From Actinoplanes sp. NBC_00393 (GTDB lineage: Bacteria; Actinomycetota; Actinomycetes; Mycobacteriales; Micromonosporaceae), in contig NZ_CP107942.1 of assembly GCF_036053395.1 (NCBI RefSeq), forward strand, positions 6,776,501-6,840,500: a stretch of 64,000 bases of DNA, given 5' to 3'. The notes below the pieces were generated by a model that was not told the origin of the DNA, did not search any database, and saw only the letters and a program-made list of their open reading frames with translations. Each line of letters begins with the position of its first letter. Within the stretch, counting starts at the first letter, position 1. This document shows positions 51,668 to 60,012 of the stretch, piece by piece. The translations under genes and the position numbers were made by a program.

Positions 51668-52636
51668 TCACCGGCTGCGGGACGTCGCCAGAGCGAGCGC
51701 GCGGTGCAGCACGCGGGAATCGCCGAGCATCCCGCGCAGGCGCCGCTCCAGGCCGGCGATCGGCACCAGATTCTGCGGCGCACGGGGATCCTTGTAGGCC
51801 GAAGAGGCGAACCGCGGCAGTGTGACCCCCGACACGTCGGCCAGCTCGATCGCCTGATCCGGCGACAGATCCGGCGAACACTCCACCCGGACGATCCCCG
51901 ACCACGGCGCCCCGGACGAACCGGGCAACCGCAGATACCAGGACCAGCCGCCCCAGACCGTGCCCAGGTGGAACACCGGGGTCCGCTGGCCGGGCCGCAG
52001 CCGGGGCACGATCGCCTCCTGCGCGGCCGGCAGGTAGTGCTTCTGCTGGGTCTTCACATACCCGATCGTGCGCGGCAGCTGTCGCCTGTTCCGCAGCGGA
52101 CCGTCCACGATCAGCAGGTCGGCGCCGTCCGAGCCGCCGTCCCGGGCCGCCGCCGAGATCTCGATCTCCAGGGCGGTCAGCGGGCCCTGCACCGCGGCCG
52201 GCAGCTTGCTGGCCTCACCGGTGCCGCTGATCCGGTGCACCTCGTAGCGCACCGAACCGGCCTGCACGTCGGTCGCCGTCGGGCTCGCCGTGAACAGGCC
52301 ACGGGCCACCCGGGCGCCGGCCAGCTCGGCGATGCCGTTGGCCAGGTCGCAGCGGACCACCCCGGCCGCGTACGAGGCGGCGAGCCCCGCGTAGGACGTG
52401 CCGTCGTCCTCCGCCGTCCACAGCCCGGCATCGTTGCGCCGCACCCCGTCGACCAGGAAGACCACGTCCGGCGCCCGGGCCGTGGCGGAGGCGTCGATCG
52501 GCGCCCACTCCGCCGCCGGGACCTCGACGTCGAGGTCGACCTGGGCGCTGCTGGACGACCCCGGTCCGTCGCCCTCACCGCCCTCGAACGACGAGCCGTA
52601 CGACGGGTCCCAGGCGTCGACATACATCCTGGTCAC
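51668..52636 (-). CDS. nurA: NurA-like DNA repair nuclease
   Basis: 322 residues; the GTG start overlaps the sbcC stop (GTGA). An ATG nine bases later is an alternative. Acidic NurA-type motifs appear as MYVDAWDPSYGSS, VVFLVDGVRRNDAG and ADLLIVDGPLRNRR followed by IGYVKTQQKHYLP. In the NurA family such acidic residues bind Mn2+ and the enzyme degrades DNA ends together with the HerA translocase. Assignment rests on these motifs and on the gene order herA-sbcD-sbcC-nurA, which mirrors the archaeal operon. Sequence conservation in this family is weak, so confidence is moderate. Confidence 0.75.
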   Translation of the reverse strand: MTRMYVDAWDPSYGSSFEGGEGDGPGSSSSAQVDLDVEVPAAEWAPIDASATARAPDVVFLVDGVRRNDAGLWTAEDDGTSYAGLAASYAAGVVRCDLANGIAELAGARVARGLFTASPTATDVQAGSVRYEVHRISGTGEASKLPAAVQGPLTALEIEISAAARDGGSDGADLLIVDGPLRNRRQLPRTIGYVKTQQKHYLPAAQEAIVPRLRPGQRTPVFHLGTVWGGWSWYLRLPGSSGAPWSGIVRVECSPDLSPDQAIELADVSGVTLPRFASSAYKDPRAPQNLVPIAGLERRLRGMLGDSRVLHRALALATSRSR

Positions 52637-55191
52637 AGGCCGACCCTCTCGACGTACGCCGTCCGCGCGTCCTTGTGCACCTCGAACCGGACCGGCACCC
52701 GCTCGGCCAGCGCCTGCACATGCGTGACCAGGCCGACCATCCGGTCGCCGCGGGCCGCCAGGTTCTCCAGGGTGGCGGCGACCACGTCCAGCGTGGCCGC
52801 GTCGAGCGTGCCGAAGCCCTCGTCCAGGACGATCGACTCCAGGCTGGCCGCGGTGGTGCTCATCCCGGCCAGCTGCTCGGACAGGGCCAGCGCCAGGGCG
52901 AGCGAGGCCTGGAAGGTCTCCCCGCCGGACAGCGTCCGCACGCCACGCTGCAGGCCGGCGTCGTGGTGGTCGACCACGAAGAACTCGCCCTTGGTGTGGA
53001 TCAACTCGTACTGCCCGTTGGTGAGCTCCCGCAGGATCCGCGAGGCGCCGTCGACCAGCAGGTCCAGGGCCTCCTCGAGCAGCCAGCGCTCGAAGTTGTT
53101 GGCCCGCAGGTGACCGGCGAGCGACTTGGCCACCCGGCCCTCGCGCAGCAGCGCGTCCCGCTGCTCGGCCGCCTCCCGGGCCTGCTGCCGCCGCTCGACC
53201 AGGCGCTGCCAGGCCGCCTCGGCCCGCTCGGCAGCCACGGCAGCCGCCCGGATCAGCCCGGCCTCGGCGTCGGCCACCGAAGCACCCAGCTCCGCCGACC
53301 GCGACGCCGAGACGCCCGGGCGGGACAGGCCCGGCGCCGGGCCGCCCGGCGGGTCGATTCCGGCCGCGGTGAAGAGCGCGACGATCCCGGTGTAGGCCCG
53401 GACCGTCGACTCGTGCGCCGCGGTGACCGCGATCTCCGCCTCGGCCCGCGCGGTCAGCCGGGTCGCGTGCTCCTCCCGGGCCCACTCGACCAGGGTCTGC
53501 CAGGCGCCGGCCAGGTCGTCCCGGTCGGCCGGCGGCGGCACGAAACGGGCCAGCCCGTCGCGCACCGAGTCGAACTTGCGCCACGCCGTACGCTGCTCAT
53601 CCTCCGCGGAGCGGACCGCGTTCTGCGCACGCCGATGCGCGTCGCGGGCGGCACGCACCGCGGCGGTCGCGGCCTCCAGCTGCCGCTGCAACTCGCCGAG
53701 ATCGGCCAGCCGCGCCTGCACCGCCTCCACCGGCGGCAGCCCGGAGACGGCCGAGCGCACCTCGGCCAGCCGGGAAAGATGATGCTCGTACTGCCCGCGC
53801 TTGCGCTCCAGGTCGCTCTCCAGATTGCGGGCCACCGCGTCGCGCTGCTGCCAGCGGGCGGTGGCCTGCTCGGCCGCCTCGCGCGCCGCGTTGCCGGCCG
53901 CCTCGGCCAGCCGGACCGCCGACTCGCGGGGCACCTCCGGAACGACCGTGACCGGCTGCTCACAGACCGGGCAGGCGTGGCCGGCGACCAGGTGCCCGCG
54001 CAACGCCGTCGCCCGGTCCCGCTGCTGGGCGTCCCGGTAGTCCTGCCGGGCCTGCTCCAGCAGCTGCTGCGCGCCGGTGTGCTCGCTCTGGGCCAGCTCG
54101 GCGGCGGAGAGCGCGTCCCGGTACTCCACCTCGGCGACCGAGACCTTGCCGGCGAACCACTCCTCCTGCTCGACCAGCCGGGCCAGCTCGGTGTGCCGGT
54201 CCAGCATCAGCCGCAGCGAGCCCGCGTCACCGGCCGCGGCGAGCTCACCGCGTACCTTCTCCTCGGCCTCCTCGGCGGCATGCACCTCACGCGCCGCCTC
54301 CTCGGCGGCGGCGCGAGCCGCGACAACCGCGCCGTTCGCCTCGGCCAACCCCGTCGGGGTACGCACGGACGACAGCAGAGCCAACTCCGCATCGACGGTG
54401 TCCCTGGTGCCGAGCGCCGCAGTCTCCGCCTCCCGGGCGGTACGCAACCCCGGCACCGCGTCCTCGACCGCCCGGGTCAGCTCGCGCATCCGCTCCAGCT
54501 GTGCCCCCGCCGCCTCGACCGCCTCGTCGGTGGCGTCCTCCAGCGCGCCCATCTGCTGCTCGATCACGCCGAGCTTGACCTCGGCCGTCTTGCCCCGCTC
54601 GGCCGCCCGGACCTGCACCTCCTCGTAGACGTGCAGGCCCAGCAGGTTGACCAGGATCTGCTGGCGGACCGCCGGTTTGGCGTGCAGGAAGTCGGCGAAC
54701 TGGCCCTGCGGCAGCACCACACAGCTGGTGAACTGCTCGTAGGGCAGGCCGACCGCGTCCAGCACCGCCCGGTCCATCTCGGCCGGGGTGCCGGCCAGCG
54801 CCTCACCCAGGTCGTCCAGGTCCATGCCGGTGTCGAGCTTGCTCACGTCGAAGCCGGGCGGCATCAGCTGCAGACCGGCCCCGGCGGTCTTCACGTTGCC
54901 CCGGCCGTCGCGGCGCACCACCCGGGTCGCGATGTACCGGTCGCCGGCCGACTCGAAGCAGAGCCGCACCTTCGCCTCGGCGGCCGACGGGGCCAGCGCG
55001 TTGCCGATCCCGCGGGTGCCGCCCCAGCGGGGAACCGTGCCGTACAGGGCGAAACAGATCGCGTCCAGCACCGTCGACTTGCCCGAGCCGGTCGGGCCGA
55101 CCAGGGCGAAGTAGTCGGCGTCGGTGAAGTCCACGGTGGTCGGCTCGCGGAACACCGTGAACCCGGACAGGTCGAGCCGGATTGGCCTCAT
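52633..55191 (-). CDS. sbcC: SbcC/Rad50-like SMC-family ATPase
   Basis: 852 residues. Walker A is LVGPTGSGKST (~31-41). Long coiled-coil arms (~190-395 and ~420-630) flank the zinc hook CPVC (407-410). The C-terminal ATPase half has the signature LSGGETFQASLALALALS and Walker B/D-loop VLDEGFGTLDAATLDVV. The 852 residues are shorter than E. coli SbcC (1048), giving a shorter arm. It partners with SbcD to process hairpins and double-strand ends. The ATG overlaps sbcD (ATGA) and the stop overlaps the NurA-like gene. Confidence 0.94.
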   Translation of the reverse strand: MRPIRLDLSGFTVFREPTTVDFTDADYFALVGPTGSGKSTVLDAICFALYGTVPRWGGTRGIGNALAPSAAEAKVRLCFESAGDRYIATRVVRRDGRGNVKTAGAGLQLMPPGFDVSKLDTGMDLDDLGEALAGTPAEMDRAVLDAVGLPYEQFTSCVVLPQGQFADFLHAKPAVRQQILVNLLGLHVYEEVQVRAAERGKTAEVKLGVIEQQMGALEDATDEAVEAAGAQLERMRELTRAVEDAVPGLRTAREAETAALGTRDTVDAELALLSSVRTPTGLAEANGAVVAARAAAEEAAREVHAAEEAEEKVRGELAAAGDAGSLRLMLDRHTELARLVEQEEWFAGKVSVAEVEYRDALSAAELAQSEHTGAQQLLEQARQDYRDAQQRDRATALRGHLVAGHACPVCEQPVTVVPEVPRESAVRLAEAAGNAAREAAEQATARWQQRDAVARNLESDLERKRGQYEHHLSRLAEVRSAVSGLPPVEAVQARLADLGELQRQLEAATAAVRAARDAHRRAQNAVRSAEDEQRTAWRKFDSVRDGLARFVPPPADRDDLAGAWQTLVEWAREEHATRLTARAEAEIAVTAAHESTVRAYTGIVALFTAAGIDPPGGPAPGLSRPGVSASRSAELGASVADAEAGLIRAAAVAAERAEAAWQRLVERRQQAREAAEQRDALLREGRVAKSLAGHLRANNFERWLLEEALDLLVDGASRILRELTNGQYELIHTKGEFFVVDHHDAGLQRGVRTLSGGETFQASLALALALSEQLAGMSTTAASLESIVLDEGFGTLDAATLDVVAATLENLAARGDRMVGLVTHVQALAERVPVRFEVHKDARTAYVERVGL

Positions 55192-56342
55192 TGGTTGCTG
55201 CTCACCTCGTCGTACAGCTCGTCGAAGAGCTCGCGGACGCCCTCCTCGGCGTTGCCGCGGCTGTCCAGGTAGTCACCGAAGAGTTCGCGGGGGGAACGGC
55301 CGGCCCGCTCCGCCGAACGCGCGCCCGTCCGGTCCGGCAGCATGTCCGGGTCGATGCGCACCTCCAGCGCGTTGGGCAGCAGGTCCTGCACGTCCTCGCG
55401 GAGGCCCGGCCGCGGCGCCTCCCGGACCAGGACACGCAGCCAGGCGTCCGGAAGGTTCACCTTGGCCAGCTGGTCGAGCGTGCCGCGCACGGTCCGCAGG
55501 GTGATCGCCGAGGTCACCGGCACGTCCCGGACGCGGGCGGCCTGGTCGGCAGCGACGTCCACGATCGCGACCGAGCTGACGTTCTCCTCCTCACCGAAGT
55601 CGACGGCGAGAGGGCTTCCGCTGTACCGCGTCGGGCAGGGGGAGATCACCTGCTGTGAGCGGTGCAGGTGGCCGAGGGCGACGTAGTGCGCGTTCTGCGG
55701 GAAGACGGTGGCGGGAACCGCGTACCCCATGATGGTGTGCGCCTCCCGCTCGCCGCCGCCGGTGCTCGCGCCGACGATTGTCAGGTGGGCGGTGACCAGG
55801 TTCACCACGCCGGTCTCGGCGAACGGCTCGCTGAGTTTGGCGATCAGCCGGGCCACCAGGTCGGCATACGTCTGGTTCGCCTCGGCGGCGGACAAGTCGT
55901 ACATCTCGGCGGCGCGGATCGCGTAGCGCTGGGAGAGGAACGGCAGGGCGACCAGCCGCCAGCGCTCGCCGCCCTCGGTGGTGCCCTCGATCAGCAGATC
56001 CTTCAGATCACCCTTCGGGTACGACCCGCGCAGCTCGATGCCGGCCGCGTCGGCCCACGGCCGCAGCGCGTCCAGCGCCGCGCCGTTGTCGTGGTTGCCG
56101 CCGATCGCCACCACCCGCGCGCCGGTCTTGCGCAACGCCGAGAGCGCCCGGGTGACCAGCCTCGTCGCGTCCGCGGTCGGCGCGGCTGTGTCGTACAGGT
56201 CGCCGGCGACGATCACCAGGTCGGGCCGCTCGGCCTGGGCGATCTCGATCACCTGGGCGAGCACCTTGGTGTGCTCCTCGAACCGGTTGCGGCCCTTGAG
56301 GACCTTTCCGACGTGCCAGTCGGAGGTGTGCAGGATGCGCAT
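55188..56342 (-). CDS. sbcD: SbcD/Mre11-like exonuclease
   Basis: 384 residues. The phosphoesterase motifs are complete: DWHVGK (~8-13), AGDLYDTAAP, GGNHDN, HLTIVG and GHLHRSQ. The C-terminal ~110 residues form the capping and SbcC-binding region with an acidic tail. It cuts 3'-5' and opens hairpins with SbcC. Gap to the HerA-like gene is 20 bp and the end overlaps sbcC. Confidence 0.95.
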   Translation of the reverse strand: MRILHTSDWHVGKVLKGRNRFEEHTKVLAQVIEIAQAERPDLVIVAGDLYDTAAPTADATRLVTRALSALRKTGARVVAIGGNHDNGAALDALRPWADAAGIELRGSYPKGDLKDLLIEGTTEGGERWRLVALPFLSQRYAIRAAEMYDLSAAEANQTYADLVARLIAKLSEPFAETGVVNLVTAHLTIVGASTGGGEREAHTIMGYAVPATVFPQNAHYVALGHLHRSQQVISPCPTRYSGSPLAVDFGEEENVSSVAIVDVAADQAARVRDVPVTSAITLRTVRGTLDQLAKVNLPDAWLRVLVREAPRPGLREDVQDLLPNALEVRIDPDMLPDRTGARSAERAGRSPRELFGDYLDSRGNAEEGVRELFDELYDEVSSNQ

Positions 56343-56362
56343 CGCAGAACCTTAGTCCCAAG

Positions 56363-58153
56363 CTAGAAGGGAATGTCGTCGTCCGCAGCTCCACCGCCAC
56401 TGCCCACGACGGCGAACGGATCGGCCCCTTGCACGATCGAACGCATGGTCTCGGCCGGTGGCGGACCGGACTCCGACTTGCGGGTGGCCCAGGCCGGGAA
56501 CGGGAACTCGACACAGAGCGGGACCGGGATGTCCGGCTGGTTGACGAACATCGTGCCTGGTCGGGCCAGCAGGGCGCGCTGGCGCATGGCCGGGGGCAGG
56601 AAACCGTACTCCGGGCGGGAGGCCTCGGCCGGGTCCAGCCGGCCGACCACCCGGATCGCCGAGTTGGTGACGATCCGGCGCTCGACCTCGCTGGCGGTCT
56701 GCTGCGCGCCGATCAGGATCACGCCGAGCGAGCGGCCCCGCTCGGCGATGTCGAGCAGCACCTCCTTGATCGGCGAGGAGCCCTCCCGAGGTGCGTACTT
56801 GTTCAGCTCGTCGAGGACGACGAAGAGCAGCGGGCGGCCGGTGCCCGATTTCTCCTTCTCCTCGAACTCGGTCTTCAGCGTCACACCGACCACGAACCGC
56901 TGGGCCCGGTCCGGCAGATTGTGCAGGTCGACCACGGTGACCTGGGCGCTGTTGGCGGTCTTGATCTGGTGCGGGCGGCGCGACGCCAGGTCGCCACGGA
57001 TCAGCCGGGCCAGGTCACGCTTGCTGCCGATCAGCCGCCGCGCGAACGCGTTGACCGTCCCCATGTTGACCGCGCTGCCGGCCCAGGTGGACCGGGTCTC
57101 GTCGTCGGTGAGCTGCTCGACGATGTGATCGACCAGATCGCCGTAGGAGCCGATCCGGCGGCCGTCGATGCTGATGCCGCCCTCGGCGGGCACCGCGAAC
57201 CGGTTCAGATGGGCGGTGACCGAGTGGACCACCATCGTGTACTGCTGGCGCTCGTCGTCGGCGTCGGCGAACACGTATGGCAGGAGCTTGGCGGAGCAGA
57301 ACTCCTCGAGCGTCCAGTAGAACGAGTCGACCCCGGTCAGGCGGCTGCTCACATCCGGCGCGCCGGAGGAGTCGCCGGCCCGCGGCGGCGCATAGACCCG
57401 GACGTCGGCGAAGGGCGAGGCCGGAAGATCCAGCAATTTGTACGCCGCCCGCGTGCTCTCGTCGAGCTTCGTGTTCGGGTGGTCGAGGAAGAGCAGATCC
57501 TCGCCCTTCACGTTGAAGATCAGCGCCCGGGCATTCGTCCCGTCCGCCCCCAGCTGACCGGAACGGAACACCGAGTAGAGCAGGAACGTGGCGAAACTCG
57601 TCTTGGTGGCCACGCCGGAGATGCCGGAGATCGACACGTGGGCGCCGCGGGTGCCGTCGAGGAAGTCGGCGTTGAGGAAGACCGGGACCCCGTCACGGCC
57701 GGTGCCCATCGGGACCCGCCGCTCCATCCGGTCGAAGTGCAGCGCCGCGTCGCGGGCCTCGCCGGACGCCCGGTGCACGATCGCGCCGGGGGCGGGCGGG
57801 ACATAGAGCTCCGGGTCGACCCGGGTGGTGGTGATCTCGGCCGCTTCCTGGACCATCGCCGGCAGGGTGCCGTCGGCGATGGCGAACACGTCCGAGTCGA
57901 ACTGGGCGCCCTCGTGCCGGGCCCGCACCTGGGTCACCACGCCGGCGATGGTCACCGGCTCGCGGTCCGGCAGGTCGCGCTTGGTCACCACGACGTCGTC
58001 GAGTTGCAGGTAGCTGCCGGGGGTCACGGCCGTCCAGAACTGCAACGGGGTGGCATCAGCTGTACCCAGCACCCGTCCGACTGGGTCCCCCTGCGGGTTG
58101 TCATTCAGTTTTCCGCCGCGGAGAGGCACAGTTTCGTCAGACACGCCGATCAT
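56363..58153 (-). CDS. herA: HerA-like HAS-barrel ATPase (DNA translocase)
   Basis: 596 residues. The N-terminal HAS barrel (~20-130) is followed by a RecA/FtsK-type ATPase. The P-loop is atypical: GISGVATKTSF (K184, T185) replaces the usual GxxGxGK[ST]. Walker B is LLFVVLDELNKYAP (D448, E449). A downstream Gln/Arg set appears in GVILIGAQQTASEVERRIVT and SAIRVVGRLDP. Archaeal HerA is a hexameric translocase that works with NurA, Mre11 and Rad50. It is the first gene of this operon; the ATG has GAGG four bases upstream. The last residues (DDDIPF) resemble the acidic tail by which SSB recruits partners, though this may be coincidence. Confidence 0.83.
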   Translation of the reverse strand: MIGVSDETVPLRGGKLNDNPQGDPVGRVLGTADATPLQFWTAVTPGSYLQLDDVVVTKRDLPDREPVTIAGVVTQVRARHEGAQFDSDVFAIADGTLPAMVQEAAEITTTRVDPELYVPPAPGAIVHRASGEARDAALHFDRMERRVPMGTGRDGVPVFLNADFLDGTRGAHVSISGISGVATKTSFATFLLYSVFRSGQLGADGTNARALIFNVKGEDLLFLDHPNTKLDESTRAAYKLLDLPASPFADVRVYAPPRAGDSSGAPDVSSRLTGVDSFYWTLEEFCSAKLLPYVFADADDERQQYTMVVHSVTAHLNRFAVPAEGGISIDGRRIGSYGDLVDHIVEQLTDDETRSTWAGSAVNMGTVNAFARRLIGSKRDLARLIRGDLASRRPHQIKTANSAQVTVVDLHNLPDRAQRFVVGVTLKTEFEEKEKSGTGRPLLFVVLDELNKYAPREGSSPIKEVLLDIAERGRSLGVILIGAQQTASEVERRIVTNSAIRVVGRLDPAEASRPEYGFLPPAMRQRALLARPGTMFVNQPDIPVPLCVEFPFPAWATRKSESGPPPAETMRSIVQGADPFAVVGSGGGAADDDIPF

Positions 58154-58191
58154 CGTGCCTCAGGCGTACGACAAAATGCCCGCGGGATCGG

Positions 58192-58232
58192 TTGTCCACA
58201 ACTTCTGGGGTCCATCCACAGAGTTATGCACA
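58192..58232. promoter_or_regulatory. Cluster of DnaA-box-like sequences upstream of the HerA-like gene
   Basis: TTGTCCACA at 58192-58200 is an exact match to the actinobacterial DnaA box. CCATCCACA (58212-58220, two mismatches to TTATCCACA) and TTATGCACA (58224-58232, one mismatch) follow in the same orientation. Three in 41 bp is unusual in DNA this rich in G and C. They sit between the HerA-like promoter region and the RibD_C gene end. Confidence 0.65.
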
Positions 58233-58241
58233 AGATATTGA

Positions 58242-58952
58242 TCATCTTGTGGAGGCGCGCGCATACCTCAGGAAGAGCATGTCGTCGCGGGTGAGCACGT
58301 GCCGGAGCGTCATCGGGCGAGGCGGCGCCGGCACACCCTGGGCGATCCGGCCCGCCGAGCCGCCCACCAGCAGTGGAGCGACTGTGAGACACAACTCGTC
58401 CACCAGGTCGGCGGCGATCATCGAACCCAGCAGGCCCGGGCCGCCCTCGCAGAGCAGCTGGGTGGCGCCGCGCTCGTGCAGGTGCCGGACCGCCGCGGCG
58501 AGATCGACCCGGTCGTCGCCGACCTCGATCACCTCGGCGACCTCGCGGACCGGCGAGGCGGGAGCACCGCGATGGGTGAACACGATCGGGCGAACCGGGG
58601 CGTCGGCGAAGATCAGCTGCTCCGGGTCGAGGTCGAGCGAGCCGGAGATGATCACCATGAGCGGGAACTCGGGCAGCCCGTGCGCCAGCCGCCAGGCCGG
58701 GTCGGGGCGCAGGGCGTCGTACTTCTCGGCCCGGACCGTGCCGGCCGCAACGATCAGCGCGTCGCAGGAGGCCCGCAACAGGTCGAAGATCTCCTTGTCG
58801 CCCGGCCCCTGCAGGCCGGCCGACACGCCGTCCACGGTGACCGCGCCGTCCGCGCTGGCGATGAAATTCACCCGCAACGTCGGGTGCGGCTCGCGCGGAT
58901 ACAGTTCGCGCAGGCCGTCCGGGCCGGACGGCCAGGTGTGCAGCGCGGTCAC
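58242..58952 (-). CDS. RibD_C-type pyrimidine reductase family protein
   Basis: 236 residues from the GTG at 58952, which overlaps the stop of the upstream zinc-ribbon gene (GTGA). It matches the reductase (RibD C-terminal, DHFR-like) family: RVNFIASADGAVTVDG, GDKEIFDLLRASCDALIVAAGTVRAEKY, QLLCEGGPGLLGSMIAADLVDEL and the TVAPLLVGG block. No deaminase domain is attached. It may reduce a riboflavin-pathway or related pyrimidine with NADPH. An 8-bp inverted repeat (CACAAGAT/ATCTTGTG, 58229-58251) overlaps its stop and may act as a terminator. Confidence 0.87.
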   Translation of the reverse strand: MTALHTWPSGPDGLRELYPREPHPTLRVNFIASADGAVTVDGVSAGLQGPGDKEIFDLLRASCDALIVAAGTVRAEKYDALRPDPAWRLAHGLPEFPLMVIISGSLDLDPEQLIFADAPVRPIVFTHRGAPASPVREVAEVIEVGDDRVDLAAAVRHLHERGATQLLCEGGPGLLGSMIAADLVDELCLTVAPLLVGGSAGRIAQGVPAPPRPMTLRHVLTRDDMLFLRYARASTR

Positions 58953-59068
58953 GGGCCGGCCGGACCGGTGACCGGCGGAATCGGCTCGATCTGCCGATGC
59001 TGGCAGTCGCACCACGAGCCGCCCCGGCAGTCGTCGTGCCGTCGTTCCCGGCACGCCTGGCAAATCAT
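58949..59068 (-). CDS. 39-residue zinc-ribbon-like protein
   Basis: The product begins MICQACRERRHDDCRGGSWC, then DCQHRQ and a short Pro-rich tail. CxxC, a single Cys, and CxC plus His give a credible zinc site. The stop overlaps the RibD_C gene start (GTGA). Very small Cys-rich proteins of this pattern are widespread in actinobacteria beside RibD_C genes, to my recollection. Function unknown. Confidence 0.72.
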   Translation of the reverse strand: MICQACRERRHDDCRGGSWCDCQHRQIEPIPPVTGPAGP

Positions 59069-59191
59069 GTTTCCGACCCTAGCGGCGACGGCTTGACGAC
59101 CGGGACACGACTGCGCAACCAGTCAGAAACGGCAATTGGGCAGGCTGTACCGGTACGGCCGTCTCCGGCGGTCCGCGACGGGAGGAGTTTC

Positions 59192-59905
59192 ATGTTGCTG
59201 CGGGTACGAGTCACCCTGCCGGACCGTCCCGGCGCCCTCGGACAGGTCGCGCGCACCCTCGGGGTGGCCGGCGCCGACATCGTCCAGGTCGTGGTGCTGG
59301 AGCGGCTCGGCGGCCGGGCCGTCGACGACTTCACCGTCGTCTGGCCGGGCGCGTCCCGCGTGGAACGCCTCCTCGCCGGGCTCGCCGCGATCCCCGGCGT
59401 CCAGGTGGACGGCGTGTGGAAGGCGATCGGCGCACCGGTCAACGGCGGCCACGACGCGGAGCTGCTGGCCCAGGTCGCGGCGAACCCGGTGGACGGGCTG
59501 GCCACCCTGGTCGACGCCGTGCCCGGCCTGCTGGCCGCGGACTGGGCGGCCGCCGCGGTGGTGCCGGCCGACTGGGCCGCACGCAACGGTTCCGGCAGTG
59601 TCGGTGGCGAGCCCCGGGTGGTGTACGCGAGCTGGCGCGCCCCGTCCCCGCTGCACCTGCCCGAGGTGACCCCGCTGCGGGCCCGCCCGCTCACCGAGCC
59701 CGGTGGCGCGCGGTACGCGGTCGCCCCGTTCGGTCGTGGCGGGCTGGTTCTGCTGGTGGCGCGTACCGACGAGGACGACCTGCCCGCCGCCGCGTTCCAC
59801 GTGACCGAGGTGGACCGGGTCGCGCAGCTCGTCCGCGCTGCCGCCACGATCCTCGGCGACCGGCTGGACCCGATCGGGCAGGCCGCCGCAGCCAATCCGG
59901 TGTGA
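59192..59905 (+). CDS. ACT-domain protein
   Basis: 237 residues from the ATG at 59192 (GGGAGGAG six to eight bases upstream). An N-terminal ACT domain (LLRVRVTLPDRPGALGQVAR, DIVQVVVLERLGG) precedes a ~150-residue region with no clear family. ACT domains bind amino acids or small ligands. It lies 107 bp before an ACT-GNAT gene in the same direction, and both share an ACT N-terminus, so the two may act in the same amino-acid-sensing process. Confidence 0.82.
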   Translation: MLLRVRVTLPDRPGALGQVARTLGVAGADIVQVVVLERLGGRAVDDFTVVWPGASRVERLLAGLAAIPGVQVDGVWKAIGAPVNGGHDAELLAQVAANPVDGLATLVDAVPGLLAADWAAAAVVPADWAARNGSGSVGGEPRVVYASWRAPSPLHLPEVTPLRARPLTEPGGARYAVAPFGRGGLVLLVARTDEDDLPAAAFHVTEVDRVAQLVRAAATILGDRLDPIGQAAAANPV

Positions 59906-60012
59906 CCCGGCCGACCCTGTGTTCTAACCCTCAAATCGCAGGTCAGGCAATATCCGGTTAACACGAACGGGGCACTCTGGAAGACGGGAACAGAGTCGAA
60001 AGGAGTGCCCCG

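Noticed and set aside
58154-58241. Chromosomal replication origin
   Set aside because: Three DnaA-like boxes are too few, the gap is under 100 bp, and no dnaA, dnaN or gyrB gene is nearby.
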